Shown here: piece by piece, positions 14,813 through 27,166 of the stretch
How the letters are laid out: each line of letters opens with the position of its first letter
Position numbering within the stretch: the first letter of the stretch is position 1
Source of the DNA: Sipunculus nudus
Lineage: Eukaryota > Annelida > Sipuncula > Golfingiida > Sipunculidae
Assembly: GCA_026874595.1 (NCBI GenBank)
Contig: CM049320.1
Location: 20,655,714-20,719,713, forward strand
DNA length: 64,000 nt
Direction of reading: 5' to 3'
The notes under the pieces: model-generated
What the model saw: only the letters and a program-made list of their open reading frames with translations
Told to the model about the DNA's origin: nothing
Databases searched by the model: none
Program-made: the position numbers and the translations under genes

Positions 14813-15287
14813 TTTCTAGTTTCCGCCGTCGGAAGAACTACCAATGAGGTTATAAAGTACACCCAAGGTCCTTAGGTGCAGTATTCACCAGGCCTGGTTA
14901 ACACTTAGATATGTAATGAGAGGAAGCGTGTGCTACTGTTCTGCCATTTTGCCCGAAACAGAAAAACAGTTCTGCAGATAGATATACCTAGTTAAGCTAG
15001 CATTAAAATATATTCAAAAGGACGGGTGTTTATGCAGGTAAATATTCAACTTTACGAAAAAAGGCATCTAGTGCATTGGTAGACGGTGGCATTTAAATGT
15101 ATATATTTAATAGTTTAAAGGGTGTCTATTCTGTATGTTGCTCAAACGTTGTGTTTTTTTCTGTTTTGTACTCCTCCTGTTGTTGAATCTTCATAACCTA
15201 CTGCAGTTATACAGCACACCAAAACAATCTACAGAATATCTCGGTTACCCACTGTAGTGGATGATCACCGGTACGAAGTTAACAGTC

Positions 15288-15343
15288 TATATAAACCTCA
15301 AACTGGATAGAGTCAAGTGGTACTTCATGGACGCAGAACTGGT
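15288..15343 (+). promoter_or_regulatory. possible TATA promoter with a short first exon
   Basis: TATATAAA at 15,288-15,295 is followed 32 bases later by an ATG (15,327), five codons (MDAEL) and a strong splice donor, CTG|GTGAGT, at 15,342. The spacing fits a core promoter with a tiny first coding exon. It lies in the part of copy 2 that copy 1 lacks. No matching downstream exon was found, so this may be chance. Confidence 0.2.
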
Positions 15344-16607
15344 GAGTCAATTGAACTAAATGCCAAAGTATATAATACCCCAACCCAAGGAAATAATTCC
15401 CGAGGATTTATCAAATGTCAGGACACTCCAGCAGATGTAATTCCACATTTATAACATAAAAATATTTATACAAGCCTTCCTCTAGTTTACCCTGTCACTA
15501 AAAAAATAGAGATTTCTTTTTGAAATAACTGTTCATTGTTTGCTAGGGAGATTGTAATATTTGTGATTTTGCCAATTGCTAATTTTTATTTATATTAAAG
15601 TTAATCAGTTTGTCCCGCTGCAACAACCTTCATTGAAAAAGTATACATATAGGTGTACAAACACAAAGATTAACTGCTGTTCAATTTTTAAAAAATAAAA
15701 TATATATCCGTTATTTCTACATATATATGTAATATGTATGTAAGAAGTATTTATCTGCTCTGTACTTCCACCAGCCACTAAAGAGACTCAAGTGATGTTA
15801 CCACCAAAATTGCCAAACCTTTATTAGACAAACTTAAAATTTAGGTTCAATATAAAAAAAACTCTTTGAAACATAAAATCGTTATGTTTATAGAATAATA
15901 TTTATTTTTGAATCAATTAATCTCTTTAAACACGAATTGTAATATACTTTGTGCCACTGTTTAATATGTTTGGAAAAGTTGACATTTGTTACATAAGATT
16001 GAAAAATAATTAAAATAATGAAATTATACAAACAGTTAAGCGGTTGTTTCACTTTAAATACATTGCATATTTACACAAAGTAACTGACAATCAATGAATT
16101 ATTTTCAGTTGTGACACCAGTCATGTAAAATCAATTTTTGTAGCCCTACAGCTGTAGCATGTCAGCTTGCTGAAGCCGAGCTGGTAGGTTTTGCAATGGG
16201 CTGTGAGTCTTGATGGAATGAAGCTGGGCGCTTTTACGATGTCAAAGCAGTACATCTTTTTTTTTCCAGAAGGAAAGCGTTGCACTGTTTCTCTCAAAGA
16301 GAAGGTATATACTACAAAGAACATTTATATTACGAAATTGTATTATACCCTCGTTCAAAGTAAAATATTTTTTTTTCTCACAGACTCATCCATTAAGTTG
16401 TCCGTGCAACCAAGAATAGACGGAGTTTTGTGCATAGCCCACAAATTTATAAAATATTTATTGTGTGTAGATATATAAGGACAACAAGCTATATTCAATT
16501 AAAAACGACCTGTCTGTGGCATGTGTCCATTGCAGATATCTTCTAAGATACTATAAATTCACAAGAAAAAAATGAACAAACATTCGGAAAATATTTCTTC
16601 CTTCGAA

Positions 16608-16611
16608 ATAT

Positions 16612-16642
<31 letters not shown>
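16608..16642. repeat. (TA)n microsatellite
   Basis: Alternating TA with one interrupting A. The equivalent place in duplication copy 1 (near 9,830) carries a CA/TA tract instead. Confidence 0.9.
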
Positions 16643-16780
16643 AACAATTTTAATATTAAATCGTGCGGAAATAGAGTTCATGGTTGTAGTGAAATCATAA
16701 CATTTTCTTTTTGTCAACTGTCCTATAAAGGAGTGCTGAATCGATATGCAAATATATCAATATGTGTCGATACGCTCCGT

Positions 16781-17170
16781 CAATGAAGACGTGTGACTCG
16801 AATGAACAGATGGTGTTACACGAATGAACACAAGGTATGGACATTATGAACAAGAGGTGTGGCTTCAATGAAAATTAGTTGTGACACGAATGAACACAAC
16901 GTTTGAACCTAATGTACACAACGTGTGACCCGAAAGAAACACGAGGTGTGGCCCTAATAAACACAAAGTGTGACTGGAATGAAGACAAGGTGTGACTCGA
17001 ATGAACACAACGTTAAACCCGAATGAACACAAGGTGTGACCCGAATGAGCACAACGTACGTTAGACCCGAATGAACACGAGGTGTGACCCGAATAAACAA
17101 CTTGTGACCCTTATGTACACACGATGTAGCCCTAATGAAATAAAGGTGTAAGCCGAATGAATTCAAGAAT
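16781..17170. repeat. 22-24 bp minisatellite (GTGTGACCCGAATGAACACAA type)
   Basis: About 16 imperfect units of the form 'gtgtgacccgaatgaacaca', with unit length varying around 22-24 bp. The minus-strand reading frame across it is only the translated repeat. A second array at 29,995-30,248 has the same core unit. Confidence 0.9.
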
Positions 17171-17450
17171 ACCAGTTGTGAACACAAGAAACGTGAAACA
17201 GTCCCTTTAAGAACAGCTGTTCATCTCATTCATGTTTGTATCCAGTAGGCCAATTTGCTAATGTGAACCTTACGCTAGTTGCTTAAGGCAAACAAACAGG
17301 CAAACAAGCAGACAATGCACCTCCGGCAAATATATAACCCCCGCCAATGGCGGAGTTAATATTGAAGAGAGAAACTACTCGCAAGAGTTTAAAAAGATTT
17401 ATGTGCAATATACCCTGCTTTCCATCATTTTAACGAGAGTGTGGTGTGCG

Positions 17451-17587
17451 GATAAAAGCCAGATTGACATGTTTTATGATCTCAGAATAATTCACTAACA
17501 AAGAGCACGTAATTGAATCAGCACAGCATGCAGACATCAATATGCCACTCTTTGTTCATGCCCCTCTACAGCTACGTAACAAACGGT
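17451..17587 (+). promoter_or_regulatory. possible promoter and first exon
   Basis: GATAAAAG at 17,451 is followed by an ATG at 17,528, nineteen open codons (MQTSICHSLFMPLYSYVTN) and a near-consensus donor, ACG|GTGAGT, at 17,586. A first exon of this size would suit a small secreted mollusc protein. No acceptor-linked second exon could be identified, and the unknown gene at 23.9 kb already has its own start. Confidence 0.2.
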
Positions 17588-19689
17588 GAGTAAAAACAAA
17601 TATTTGTTTAAAATTCCAAATACGCCAGCAACTCTGCTTCATTCCTTGGGCACATTATAAGGTACAACAGATGTGTTAACGGTAAATATTGTTACTACTG
17701 CCTGACACAGTCGCCATTTACTGATACTGGCTATTCTATCATATTTGTGGAAGATTTTGTAATTCAAAGATTTTGTAACTCATGTTTCCCAAAGGCCACA
17801 TCCACATTTAGTTGAACCTTTCTTAGTGGAAGCCCAAAAGTAGCCATTTTTATGAAGTACTCTTTTTTTATATTAAGCTAACGTTGCCACCAATATGTTA
17901 TGTAAAATGGGCACTTTTTCTCAAATAATCTGGGCACTTCCGGATTTCTCAGATAAAGAATCTTTCTAATGAAATAATTGGAGTCTTATTCATTTCGTAC
18001 TTTTATATATTTTAGCAATAAGAATATATTTTATTTAATATCCAATTTTCGAAATAATAATAGTAATCAAATAAATGGACCGAATTCAGAGATTAGTTAT
18101 TGAATGCATAATCTAGGCTAAACCACGCATGTATACACGTTGGACTATATTCATATGCCTGCATATGCTCAGATTGGATACTGTAATGAAAATTAATACC
18201 ATGAGTGGAAGTCTTTCTACTAAGACTCATCCAAATAGTCAATACTCTGCGATACAGGGTAATGTCCAACTGGCTTGATTTTGCATCAAGTGAATACATC
18301 AGTGCATGATTTTAAGCATTTAAGGTCAGAACGAATGATGTTAAAAATCATATGTTGCTAAGCCATTTAGGGCTTATCATAATATGGACATGATTCAAAT
18401 GAATTAGACGTATATATAACATCTTTACATCCATATAAGGAGACGGAATTTTCGAAAAATGTAAGGGTGCTTAAACTTCTCTACAGTTTCGGGTAAGTTC
18501 TCTTCGATACCTTTTAAATGAAAGAAACGTTTGACTACAATTACTGAATATTATTTTGTTTCGAATACCACCCACCGTTCTGCGCATACTGGCCTAGAGA
18601 TGGTATCCAGAATGAGGCACAGTATTTGTTCTTTTTCGGTTATATGACGCAGAGTACAACGCTTATTCTCCAGTTTTGCGTTACACATCCGGGACAGCTC
18701 CGCTTGACCTACCAGCAGCTTAAGGGGAGTTGTTAATCATATATTCTTCGATCAAGAACTGTACGTGTCTCCGGTCTGAATAAACCTTCTTAAGTTTATG
18801 GCGACTTTAGAGGCTGTTGTGTAAGTCACGGTGAATGTAACGGTGGACTATATCTAATATTATCTTCACACTTCATATATCAAACGGCATACAGGTTTGT
18901 CTATGTTCTTTTATGCTGGTATCAACATCATCTTTTCTTATAGAATATATTCCCCAAATCAAGTGTCAATTAAATTAAGTTAGAAAATGATGGTTGCCAG
19001 AGAGGATACAGAACAATAAAATTTAAAATTGCTATCGTAGTCTCTTCAGTTTACACATAAATTTTCGATTTTTTTTTATTTACACAGCAAATACAACCTA
19101 TGCATTCCTTGGAGTATTTTTAATTGTAATGGTAATGGAATTGTATCCCAGTTTAAAAAGAATAAATAAAGGTTTAGATTATACATTATCCAATTGTTTT
19201 TATAAATTTTACAGTTCCACTGGGTAACCTTAGGATTAAAAGTTTCGGCTAACCAGGTGTAGGTATTCTATGTGGTATCTTGTACACAAATATAGTGCGG
19301 ATGGCGGTAGACGATTGCCGTGGTTTATGTACCCAACCTGCGTATTAAAGTTCTAAACAACATGGTTAAAGGCAATTATATCGCTCAAGGTGGGGACCTA
19401 CTTAGCAGAGCCGTAGCTGTTCAAATCCATATTAAAAAGGTGTGAGTGTTTCCTGCTATTATTTATCATTATTTACTTTATTAATTTTTTGGGGGCTTTT
19501 TGTTCACAGATCCGAAACGCATTTAAATTTTTTATACGTTGATAGGTTTAATAAAATGGCCTGAAGCAATCGGAATTAACAGGATCCCTGACTTCCTCAA
19601 CTACGGCCTCTGGGCGCCATCTTTTCCTCCTTTAGATTAGGCTGATCCTATGCTTAATACTGAATTAACCCTAAACCCACTAGCAATGT

Positions 19690-19855
19690 TGAGTTATTGA
19701 TATGACTAAATTTACACAATACTTAAAGTATTTGTTAATGTTACAGTTCATATGACTATATTGAACCATTACTTAACCTACTGGTTAACTTTGCAGTTCA
19801 TAGGACTATATTGACTCTATAACTAACGTACTGGTTCACGTTACAGTCCATGATG
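19690..19855. repeat. three degenerate units of about 57 bp
   Basis: The phrase 'ttaatgttacagttcatatgactatattga' recurs as 'ttaactttgcagttcataggactatattga' and 'ttcacgttacagtccatgatgg'. Confidence 0.7.
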
Positions 19856-20003
19856 GCCCGTGTGATCCTGCGTTAACCTTTGGGACATACGGGAATTTAA
19901 AACATGAATAACTTGATGACACCAATAACTGTTTACTAAAAACCCGGCTGTGAAGAAGTAGTGGATGTTACAAAACATTTGAGTATAATTTGGTGGTCAC
20001 GGG

Positions 20004-20009
20004 ATATAT

Positions 20010-20071
<62 letters not shown>

Positions 20072-20082
20072 ATGTGTGTGTG
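20004..20082. repeat. compound (TA)n(TG)n microsatellite
   Basis: About 50 bases of TA with one break, running directly into TG repeats. Confidence 0.95.
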
Positions 20083-21303
20083 CGTATATTGTTCTTTAAG
20101 TCCGTCAGGATGAGTGATTCAATATACGATAAAAACGATCTGTCTTTAAACATTGTTTATCACTTGAACAACTGTATTTGTACACATTGGTATAACATAC
20201 GTGTTGTATTGTGCTTATATCCTGTATGTTGCATTCAAGACACAAAGTTTGGGTTTGCATCTGTCTGTAGCACAAATGAATGGCGTGACATACAGGTGAA
20301 ATGTTTAAATCCAAGTTTAAAATTAAAATATGCACATTTGTGACGAATATACTGAATAAAATTAAAATATAAAAAAATGTTTCCGTTTTTCTCGCCTTGG
20401 TTTGATACTTATCGAAATGAGGTCTATGAGTGAAATACGATACATTTAACGAATTGGCAAGAGTCTTTACATGAATTTGAATTCCAAGTATTTCACTGGT
20501 GTTAAAAGTGCGATCAGTAGTGATTGATATGAACATTACAATCCTCTATAGTCATATTTAATCACGGACAAGGAATAACGTGTGCTAAACATGAGCATAA
20601 TTAGTTGTATAATAAGCCATGAAAATTATTTAATTATTAACGTATGGTTGAATTATTTCTTTTACTTAAATACAGTAAACGTATCTAGAAAGAAAAGAGC
20701 ACATCAGTATACAGTAGAATTCGTTTATCTTAAAAGCTCAGGAATGACCCTTTTTCAAATAAACAATCGTCCGGATAAACAAAATTACAATTTGCAACCA
20801 TACAAATGTTTTAACTATTCCCTGCTGCATTTATTTATTTTATACCTTATGTTATCTAATACACGCAAACAATGCTAAAGTGATTTGGAAGATAATGTTG
20901 CATACATACTGACATTTTTATTCAGTGAAGAGTACCACTCAATTAAAGTGGAAGATTTTGCAGAAGCGTTTAGAAATTTAACATATTGATCACATACGTT
21001 GCTATCACCCCTGACGCAAAAACGTAAAACTTTCATTAAAAATAAATACCCAGTGGCGGGTTAACACTTCCCTAATTTCATTTCTTTTACTGTTCCATAC
21101 ATTATTATGACCAACGCTTTCCCCTGTCATATGAACCAAATAGTTGACAAATCTTTATTGATATGATAAACAGCAGATAAGATATTAAATTTGCGCTTTG
21201 TACTAATATCATGTCACGGTGGGGCGAGGACATGCATTTCTGAAAGGGATTATGCATATTTTATAATTAACTGCTGCTGTTCAGATGGTGAATTCCAGTT
21301 GAA

Positions 21304-21306
<3 letters not shown>

Positions 21307-21344
<38 letters not shown>
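21307..21344. repeat. (TA)n microsatellite
   Basis: Uninterrupted TA run of about 38 bases. Confidence 0.95.
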
Positions 21345-21346
<2 letters not shown>

Positions 21347-23886
21347 AACAAAAGTTATTTTGAAATATACATGGAATATAATATGATATACAATGACAGG
21401 GTTAAGGCTCGACGGAATGCCTACCTTTTTGGCCTAAAGGAGTTTATCATAAACATTCTTCCATTCAAGTGATTGAATTGCCGAATTTCGTGCAAGCCAG
21501 TGGTTGATGGATGTTTACAATTATACAAACATAGAGGTTTTATTTGTCAACAATAACTTTTTGTTAACCAATCACAAGATTTGAGAGGACAAAGCTCTTA
21601 AAACGTGCTATAGTTTTTACTTTTATTACGAACCACTTTATGGCCGCCAGGTACAAAGTACTAGCAGGTTAATATTTAACAGACGGCGTTCCTATGGGAA
21701 CAGAAGTCGCAGAACAGCTTAATTTGGTTACCAAGTACTTTTCGAAAGGGCAAGAAGATAATGACAACTAACATACATTTCCTGACATTGCTGGAATACC
21801 CGCTCCAGGTGAGGCTTGTAGTTAGTAAAATATAGTGCAGGTGGGTCTTTTGATATAATCACATACCATTGAAATCGTGCATAAAGTGTGTGAAAGATTC
21901 CTACGGGTCGAATGCACCAGATGTCTTAATGAATTGGCTTTGGAGAACAGTGAGGCGACCTGAAAGGTGGTATAAGGGTGGCAAACGATAAAGAAGATAT
22001 AAGGTACACGTAGACTATGGATCCTTCCGATTATATATTTAAATTTTAATATCCTATTTACGGACCAAAAATTGGAGTTTAAAGGGCATATTCCTTTTGT
22101 GATACCTAAAAATCTTCTCCGTACATTTCCTTCTACAATAAGCAGAAGACGTCAGACTGTAGTTAACTTCCTGTGCCTCGCAATAAGAAACGATATAGCC
22201 ATGGACTGATAAATACCATTATGATTTGGTAGTTCTTATAGCAAATAATGTCAAACATTCCTTCATGGTCATGTAACAGTTATTAAGGAAAGAGAGATAA
22301 GATTTTTATTTTAGAGAATGATTTACACGCTCTATAAATGGCCATATTATTCTCATTGCATTAGTGGAGGCAACATATTTATGGCTAAAAGCACACTAAC
22401 TGAAAGTTTATGTCACTAATAAAAAAAGGCACTTGTGTAAATGCGCCTTTCCAAATCAGACGACAGACACATGAAAAGAAGCTTTGCTAATACATTTGTC
22501 TTTATGAAAAGTATCAATGGTAGAGTCAAAAAGAATACATGAAAGGCAGGTATTATGTAAAACTGTTGAGATTAGACAATTTGTTTGTGCTTGTGCACAT
22601 ATTGATCCACGCTACATATGTGTTGCACTGCCTCATTATAGCTGAGTGCCACAACAACAACAAGAACCATTATTACCAAACTGTCCATAACAATAATATA
22701 AGTATTCTTTGAAGTCCTCACTTATTACAAAAATGGGCTTAAAATGCTGCTGCCAGGGTAGTCATACAAATGTTTAGTGTATCTGCGAGGGGATTGGTTG
22801 AAATGTTACCTTAGCAATCGCAGAACGATATCCCCTTCCCCACATATTCCATTTTACAGAAGAAATTCTGGTTTTTACGAGGCTGTCTGTAAGGTATGTT
22901 CGGTCACGGTCATTAATTCAGCTAACATTACTGGAAACAACCTCTTTCTTTGGGAACAAATATCAAGAATTCATGATACAACAGACTGAACACGTTCTTC
23001 AATTCATAATAATAATCAGATCGGTCACTTACAGTAAATATAAACTTTATTTATTTTACATGGATTGTACAACTAGTTATAATAAATAATACAAGGCACT
23101 CATCATGGCTCGGATGTTGGCGCTCGTTAGTTGGTAAGTTGGTCACTTACTGTACGCTATCCTTCCTGGATTGAGAATCAAGATGACTGGCTCTGTTGTT
23201 GATTTCTTCATTGTTTATTGTAAACTAAACCAAATGTAAAAGACAATTCGATATTAGTAATCTACGATGAAAACACAGGTTAAAAATTGACCCAATAGGG
23301 GCTTCTCACTGCTTGCCGATTTGAAAGTATTAAAATATTTTGTTAGTATTGCGCAAGTAAATACGTTGAAGCTAACAGTATCACATATTATTTGTGTGCT
23401 ATCAAAAGGCTGGATGATTTTCTGGATGGTATAGAAATCAATTAGGATTGCTTACACATCTCTCCTATTCGAAAACAGCAACAATTCCATGCGAGAAAAA
23501 TATTCTGATCTCAAAATAAAAACTTTGTCGCTGTGGGGCGAGTTTCTGTGGTTGGCTCTAAATTCACGAGGTTAAAATTTCGCGTTTTCTTTTTATAGTG
23601 TTTTTTCAAGCGTTCAAAAAACTACACAAAGTAGAGTATGGCCATATGTCGTTATTATATCAAATATTATGCGTTATTATATCAAATATTACTAATATGA
23701 CGTGAACCAAGGGAACAATGATAGAGTTGAATTGATATTCCCTTTTTTCAGATAATTTCAAAGATGACATGATTTATGATAGCAATCTTTGAACAAAACA
23801 AGATATGTTTTTTTAAGATAATTTCCCTCTAGCGGATATCGCGCATTTGAAACCGTAACGAACAAAAAGGTGACCTGAGTTTGTTG

Positions 23887-24151
23887 ATGAACATTTCAAG
23901 GCTTCTTGTTTATTATAAAATATTGATTTCGTTTTTGTTTTTTATTTCATTGATCGATCATGGGGAAGTTTTCAAGCTGTCTGAAACCAAGATATATATG
24001 AGTAACCATCATTTACATCTCAAAGACATTCAGGTACACGGATTATCTATTGACCGACAGACTTCGGGAGCAGTTTATATGAGCAGCATGGGAAAACTTC
24101 TGGGTCTGATGATGTCTCTACTCCAGTTGTACCAGTCAAGTCAGGGGAGCG
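23887..24151 (+). CDS. secreted glycoprotein exon 1
   Basis: The exon starts at the ATG after 'gagtttgttg'. The first 25 codons encode the hydrophobic leader (ISFLFFISLI), and a second weakly hydrophobic stretch (LLGLMMSLLQLY) lies near its end. The donor is GCG|GTAAGG, phase 1. Confidence 0.65.
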
Positions 24152-27100
24152 GTAAGGGCCTAACATAAACAATTGAAAAAAATGCATATATGCTGTAAAC
24201 ATTTTGAATAATTCAAGTATTTTCATTTCATTAACAAACTTTTATAGTATCTTCCTTTTTTTTATTAGCTATAGTCCATTTCATTCCGACCTGTCCTCAT
24301 ATTTTTGCTTAGAATTTTTATTAGTAAATTTTTGAAGAAAATTAGTTTTCAGAAAGGGAAATAAATACCAATGCACCGAATTTATGAAACAGAATTATTT
24401 TAAAATACGATATATCAATCTACATTTAAAACATATCAGACCAACATAAGGCGTTCAAGGTCATTGGTCATATACAAAAGCGGCCTCAGTTGACAACTGC
24501 TGATTTGATAATGTCATGTAAACGCTCAAAAAGTATAACCAGTCAAAACAAAGAAGGCTGCGCAAACTGGGATACATCTGACCTGTCACTGGAAAGAATA
24601 AAAAAAGCTGTAAAACATAAACTGGAGATCAATTTTAAAACCGGCTTGCCATATTAGGTTTGTCATTTCCATATGCAGCTTTCTAAAAAAATAATTAAAA
24701 AATATAAGCTTTCACGAAAATAATCTCCAAAAAAGGTGGACCCAGGTTGTTGGAACGCACTATATACATTTATTGCACAGAAACGTACCAATATCTCACT
24801 TAGGTACATTTGAATTAAAATATATGACAGACTATATAGCATTAATTCTGAACCAGTCGATGAGCTTTCTTGCCTTAACCAAATCAATTTTAGAAAAGGT
24901 TTGCAGTGGGCCTTCACACTTACAAGTATTAATTATGCCAGTATCGAGTAAAGGTCGAAATTTGTTTTTTAATGTTATGATACGATCACTGTGATTTGAT
25001 AAATCTTTCTGACATTTTGCCCGTGTGCATTTATATTTATCTTTCAGTACTACAGTATACTGCAGGAACCGTTGCAATTGACTTACCATACACCCAAGAA
25101 TGGATGTTACATATTTATCCATCTATCAGAATGAACCTATCAGGACAGGTTTTTGCCTTTGAATTCTTTGCAAACAACACCGGTAAGGTGTTTTTCAGCG
25201 TATGGGATGTCGTCAATGCGACAACTTTCCGACTGCACCGAAAAACAAATATCTTAGTCCATGAGTTGGGAAAAGAGGTTTGTGCATTTTCAAGTATTTA
25301 ACAGTAATATTACCGTATATTGCCTGGGGATTCGAGCATTATATCAAAGTTTTAAAAATAAATGTTTATTTACGGTCCTGGCTGCCATGAACTGGACAAA
25401 TTACAGGAACTTTAAGTATTTGACAGAAGATTTACCGTATATTGCCTTGGAATTCGAGCCTTAGTTTAAATTGCATGAACATTGAGTAAAAGGTGTCAGG
25501 GTATAATAACACCAAAGTGTTTCTTCCGTTCTAGGAAGGATTAAGTTTAACTAGTTTTTATAATTTATCCTTAGTGGTGTATTATTTCTTCTCGCTCAAT
25601 TTGGCACTGCTGTAGGTGTTTTATACAAACACGCATACACATTTATAATATATATTATGAATATTAAAATTTGAATATCTTATATGCTGAGATTGCTTTT
25701 TTTATATTCAAGAACCGTTGTAATTATTTACAAATCGTAGACTTCACGAAATTTACTTAATAAAGCAGCCTATTCCGATTTCTAACGACTGTTAACTAAA
25801 TTGAACCTTTCATGATAATAGGCAAGAAATCGCCGATCAAACCAGGAATTACAATAAATTTAAAAAATGTACGTGAATTATCTGGCTTTAGAAATTATTG
25901 AATGACCTATACTTTCAGAGAAATCCATCAGTATGTGATTCATATCAAAAACAAAAAAAAATGAATATTAATATACTTATTTCTCGACAGATCAACTATC
26001 TGCGCCCCAAAAAGAAATTCATGGTTTCTGCCGATCAAGTATTGGGTGTTCACCATGAGGTCAATGCAGGGCACATTATACCAATGGCTATAGATGATTG
26101 CTGTAACCTGCAGACAGAACCAGCCTTTAGTTATAATCTTCGGGACTCAGAGCTGCCAGTGGGTTACATTGCACGAGGTGGCAACGAGAGCAGAAAAACC
26201 ATGGCTGTAGTCGTGCATTTAAGGAAGAGTTGAGTGAAAAGTTTGATCATATTTATCTTCGTAATATTCAAAGATTTGTTCTAGGGGTCATTGAGTAACT
26301 TGACTTATTTGCTTTCAATTTGACAATATTTAATTCTTATTTCATTATAAATATATAGAGAAAGCACCGGTTTATAGTTTTAGCTCAACTGACTGCAAGT
26401 CATCTGAGTCTGAACGATACCGGTAGGGCACTAATCGTAAAAGTTAGGCCTAGAATAATCTAATTTATAATTTAGGAGGGTTTCAGAGAGGTTCTAAGAA
26501 ACTTGAAGCAATATCAATGTGACCTATATTTAGCGAGCTATAGGACAAAAGAGAATCATTTGAGAATCGTATATACCAGATTCGCACAACATGCTACAGT
26601 TGGATATGGAAACTTCTAATTTAACTGATATAAAGGAAGATTCCTGTTAAAATAACATTGTAAACCTGAAAAACTATACTTTTAAAATCAGATGAAGAAA
26701 TGTTAAAGTCAGATATATACAAGTCACACTGTTTGGATATTTATCTTAGTGTGAAATCTATTTTGTAGCTCCCATCACTACGATCACAGGTCCGGGATCC
26801 TTCGATATCTTCGAAAATACAGATTTCTTGGCTTGTTTTTTCGTTCCTCGGAACCACCCAGGAATGGTGGGCTATCACTTTTCCTACAGTGAGCCAATCC
26901 CCAATTTGCTTATTCGGGTGGATCTGAAAGGGGGTCCGTGTCAATCAGTTTTCGTTTTCTGGACACTGAAGGTAAATGGACAAGAGAAACTTAACCGCTT
27001 GTGCACTCTGAATTTATCGGAAGAAACCGACTTCACCTTTTGCAGGTTTGCCTGTTTATTTGACCAAGAACCGGGCAACAACATGATTTCTGCTTTCAAC

Positions 27101-27166
27101 CTGCGTATCTACCACCAAAGCTGGTTCGAAATACAACTCTGCTGGGTTGATATTGATGAAGTTTAA
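23887..27166 (+). CDS. predicted secreted glycoprotein of unknown function (four exons)
   Basis: The four exons are 23,887-24,151, 25,048-25,277, 25,991-26,228 and 26,769-27,166. They sum to 1,131 nt, exactly 377 codons including the TAA, and phases match at each junction (1, 0, 1). Residues 1 to about 25 form a hydrophobic signal peptide. Five N-X-S/T sequons (NLSG, NNTG, NATT, NESR, NLSE) suggest passage through the secretory pathway. The middle part (about residues 90-245) alternates hydrophobic strands, as in a beta-sandwich, and contains a DDCC motif. The last exon has a separate Cys-containing segment with a CRFAC motif near the C-terminus. No transmembrane anchor is visible after the signal peptide. 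I do not recognise the family. The third donor, AGA|GTTGAG, is weak. Alternatives are GAG|GTGGCA at 26,178 or termination at TGA 26,231. Confidence 0.65.
25048..25277 (+). CDS. secreted glycoprotein exon 2
   Basis: It follows a pyrimidine-rich acceptor (ttatctttcag) and ends at GAG|GTTTGT, phase 0. It encodes a strand-rich segment with three sequons and the phrases FAFEFFANNTG and VFFSVWDV. Confidence 0.7.
25278..25990. other. intron 2 with a local tandem duplication
   Basis: The block 'aagtattt.acag...ttaccgtatattgcct.g..attcgag' occurs at about 25,292 and again about 120 bp later (to 25,463). The rest is featureless AT-rich intron. Confidence 0.7.
25991..26228 (+). CDS. secreted glycoprotein exon 3
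   Basis: It begins after tttctcgacag, in phase 0 with the preceding exon. It encodes the DDCC motif and ends in a beta-strand-like run (MAVVVHLRK). The 3' boundary is the least certain of the gene, because the best phase-compatible donor is non-consensus. Confidence 0.6.
26378..26420 (+). repeat. fragment of family A 5' hairpin
   Basis: The sequence 'ttttagctcaactgactg' followed by 'caagtcatctgagt' matches the terminal hairpin of the elements at 36,651 and 55,327. It lies in intron 3 and the match ends after about 40 bp. Confidence 0.6.
26769..27166 (+). CDS. secreted glycoprotein exon 4 (last)
   Basis: The exon follows acceptor tctattttgtag and runs 132 codons to TAA. It opens with a Thr/Gly-rich turn (TTITGPGSFDIFENTDF) and ends with a Cys-rich segment (CRFACLF ... 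LCWVDIDEV). Its Cys pattern suggests a second small domain, which I could not name. Confidence 0.65.

Larger units (their letters stand above)
12045..16780. repeat. segmental duplication, copy 2
   Basis: This is the diverged second copy of 3,005-9,970. The match can be followed from 'gtaggcc.aaggac.tcttagactg' near 12,045 to the 'atcgatatgcaaatatatc' block near 16,740, which corresponds to 'atatatcgatacgtattg' near 9,935. It carries a segment at about 14,820-15,700 that is absent from copy 1, and lacks most of the 3.5-7.1 kb part. Reading frames of 74-112 codons inside are not shared with copy 1, so I treat them as chance. Confidence 0.65.
17588..23886. other. noncoding DNA with small repeats, no gene supported
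   Basis: Only dispersed microsatellites, a degenerate array near 19.7 kb and a 22-bp duplication at 23,650-23,691 stand out. A 143-codon minus-strand frame at 20,105-20,536 overlaps an open plus-strand frame and shows no domain or splice context. Confidence 0.5.

Noticed and set aside
20105..20536. 143-codon minus-strand open frame
   Set aside because: It overlaps an equally open plus-strand frame, adjoins a TA/TG microsatellite and shows no domain, signal or splice context; most likely chance.
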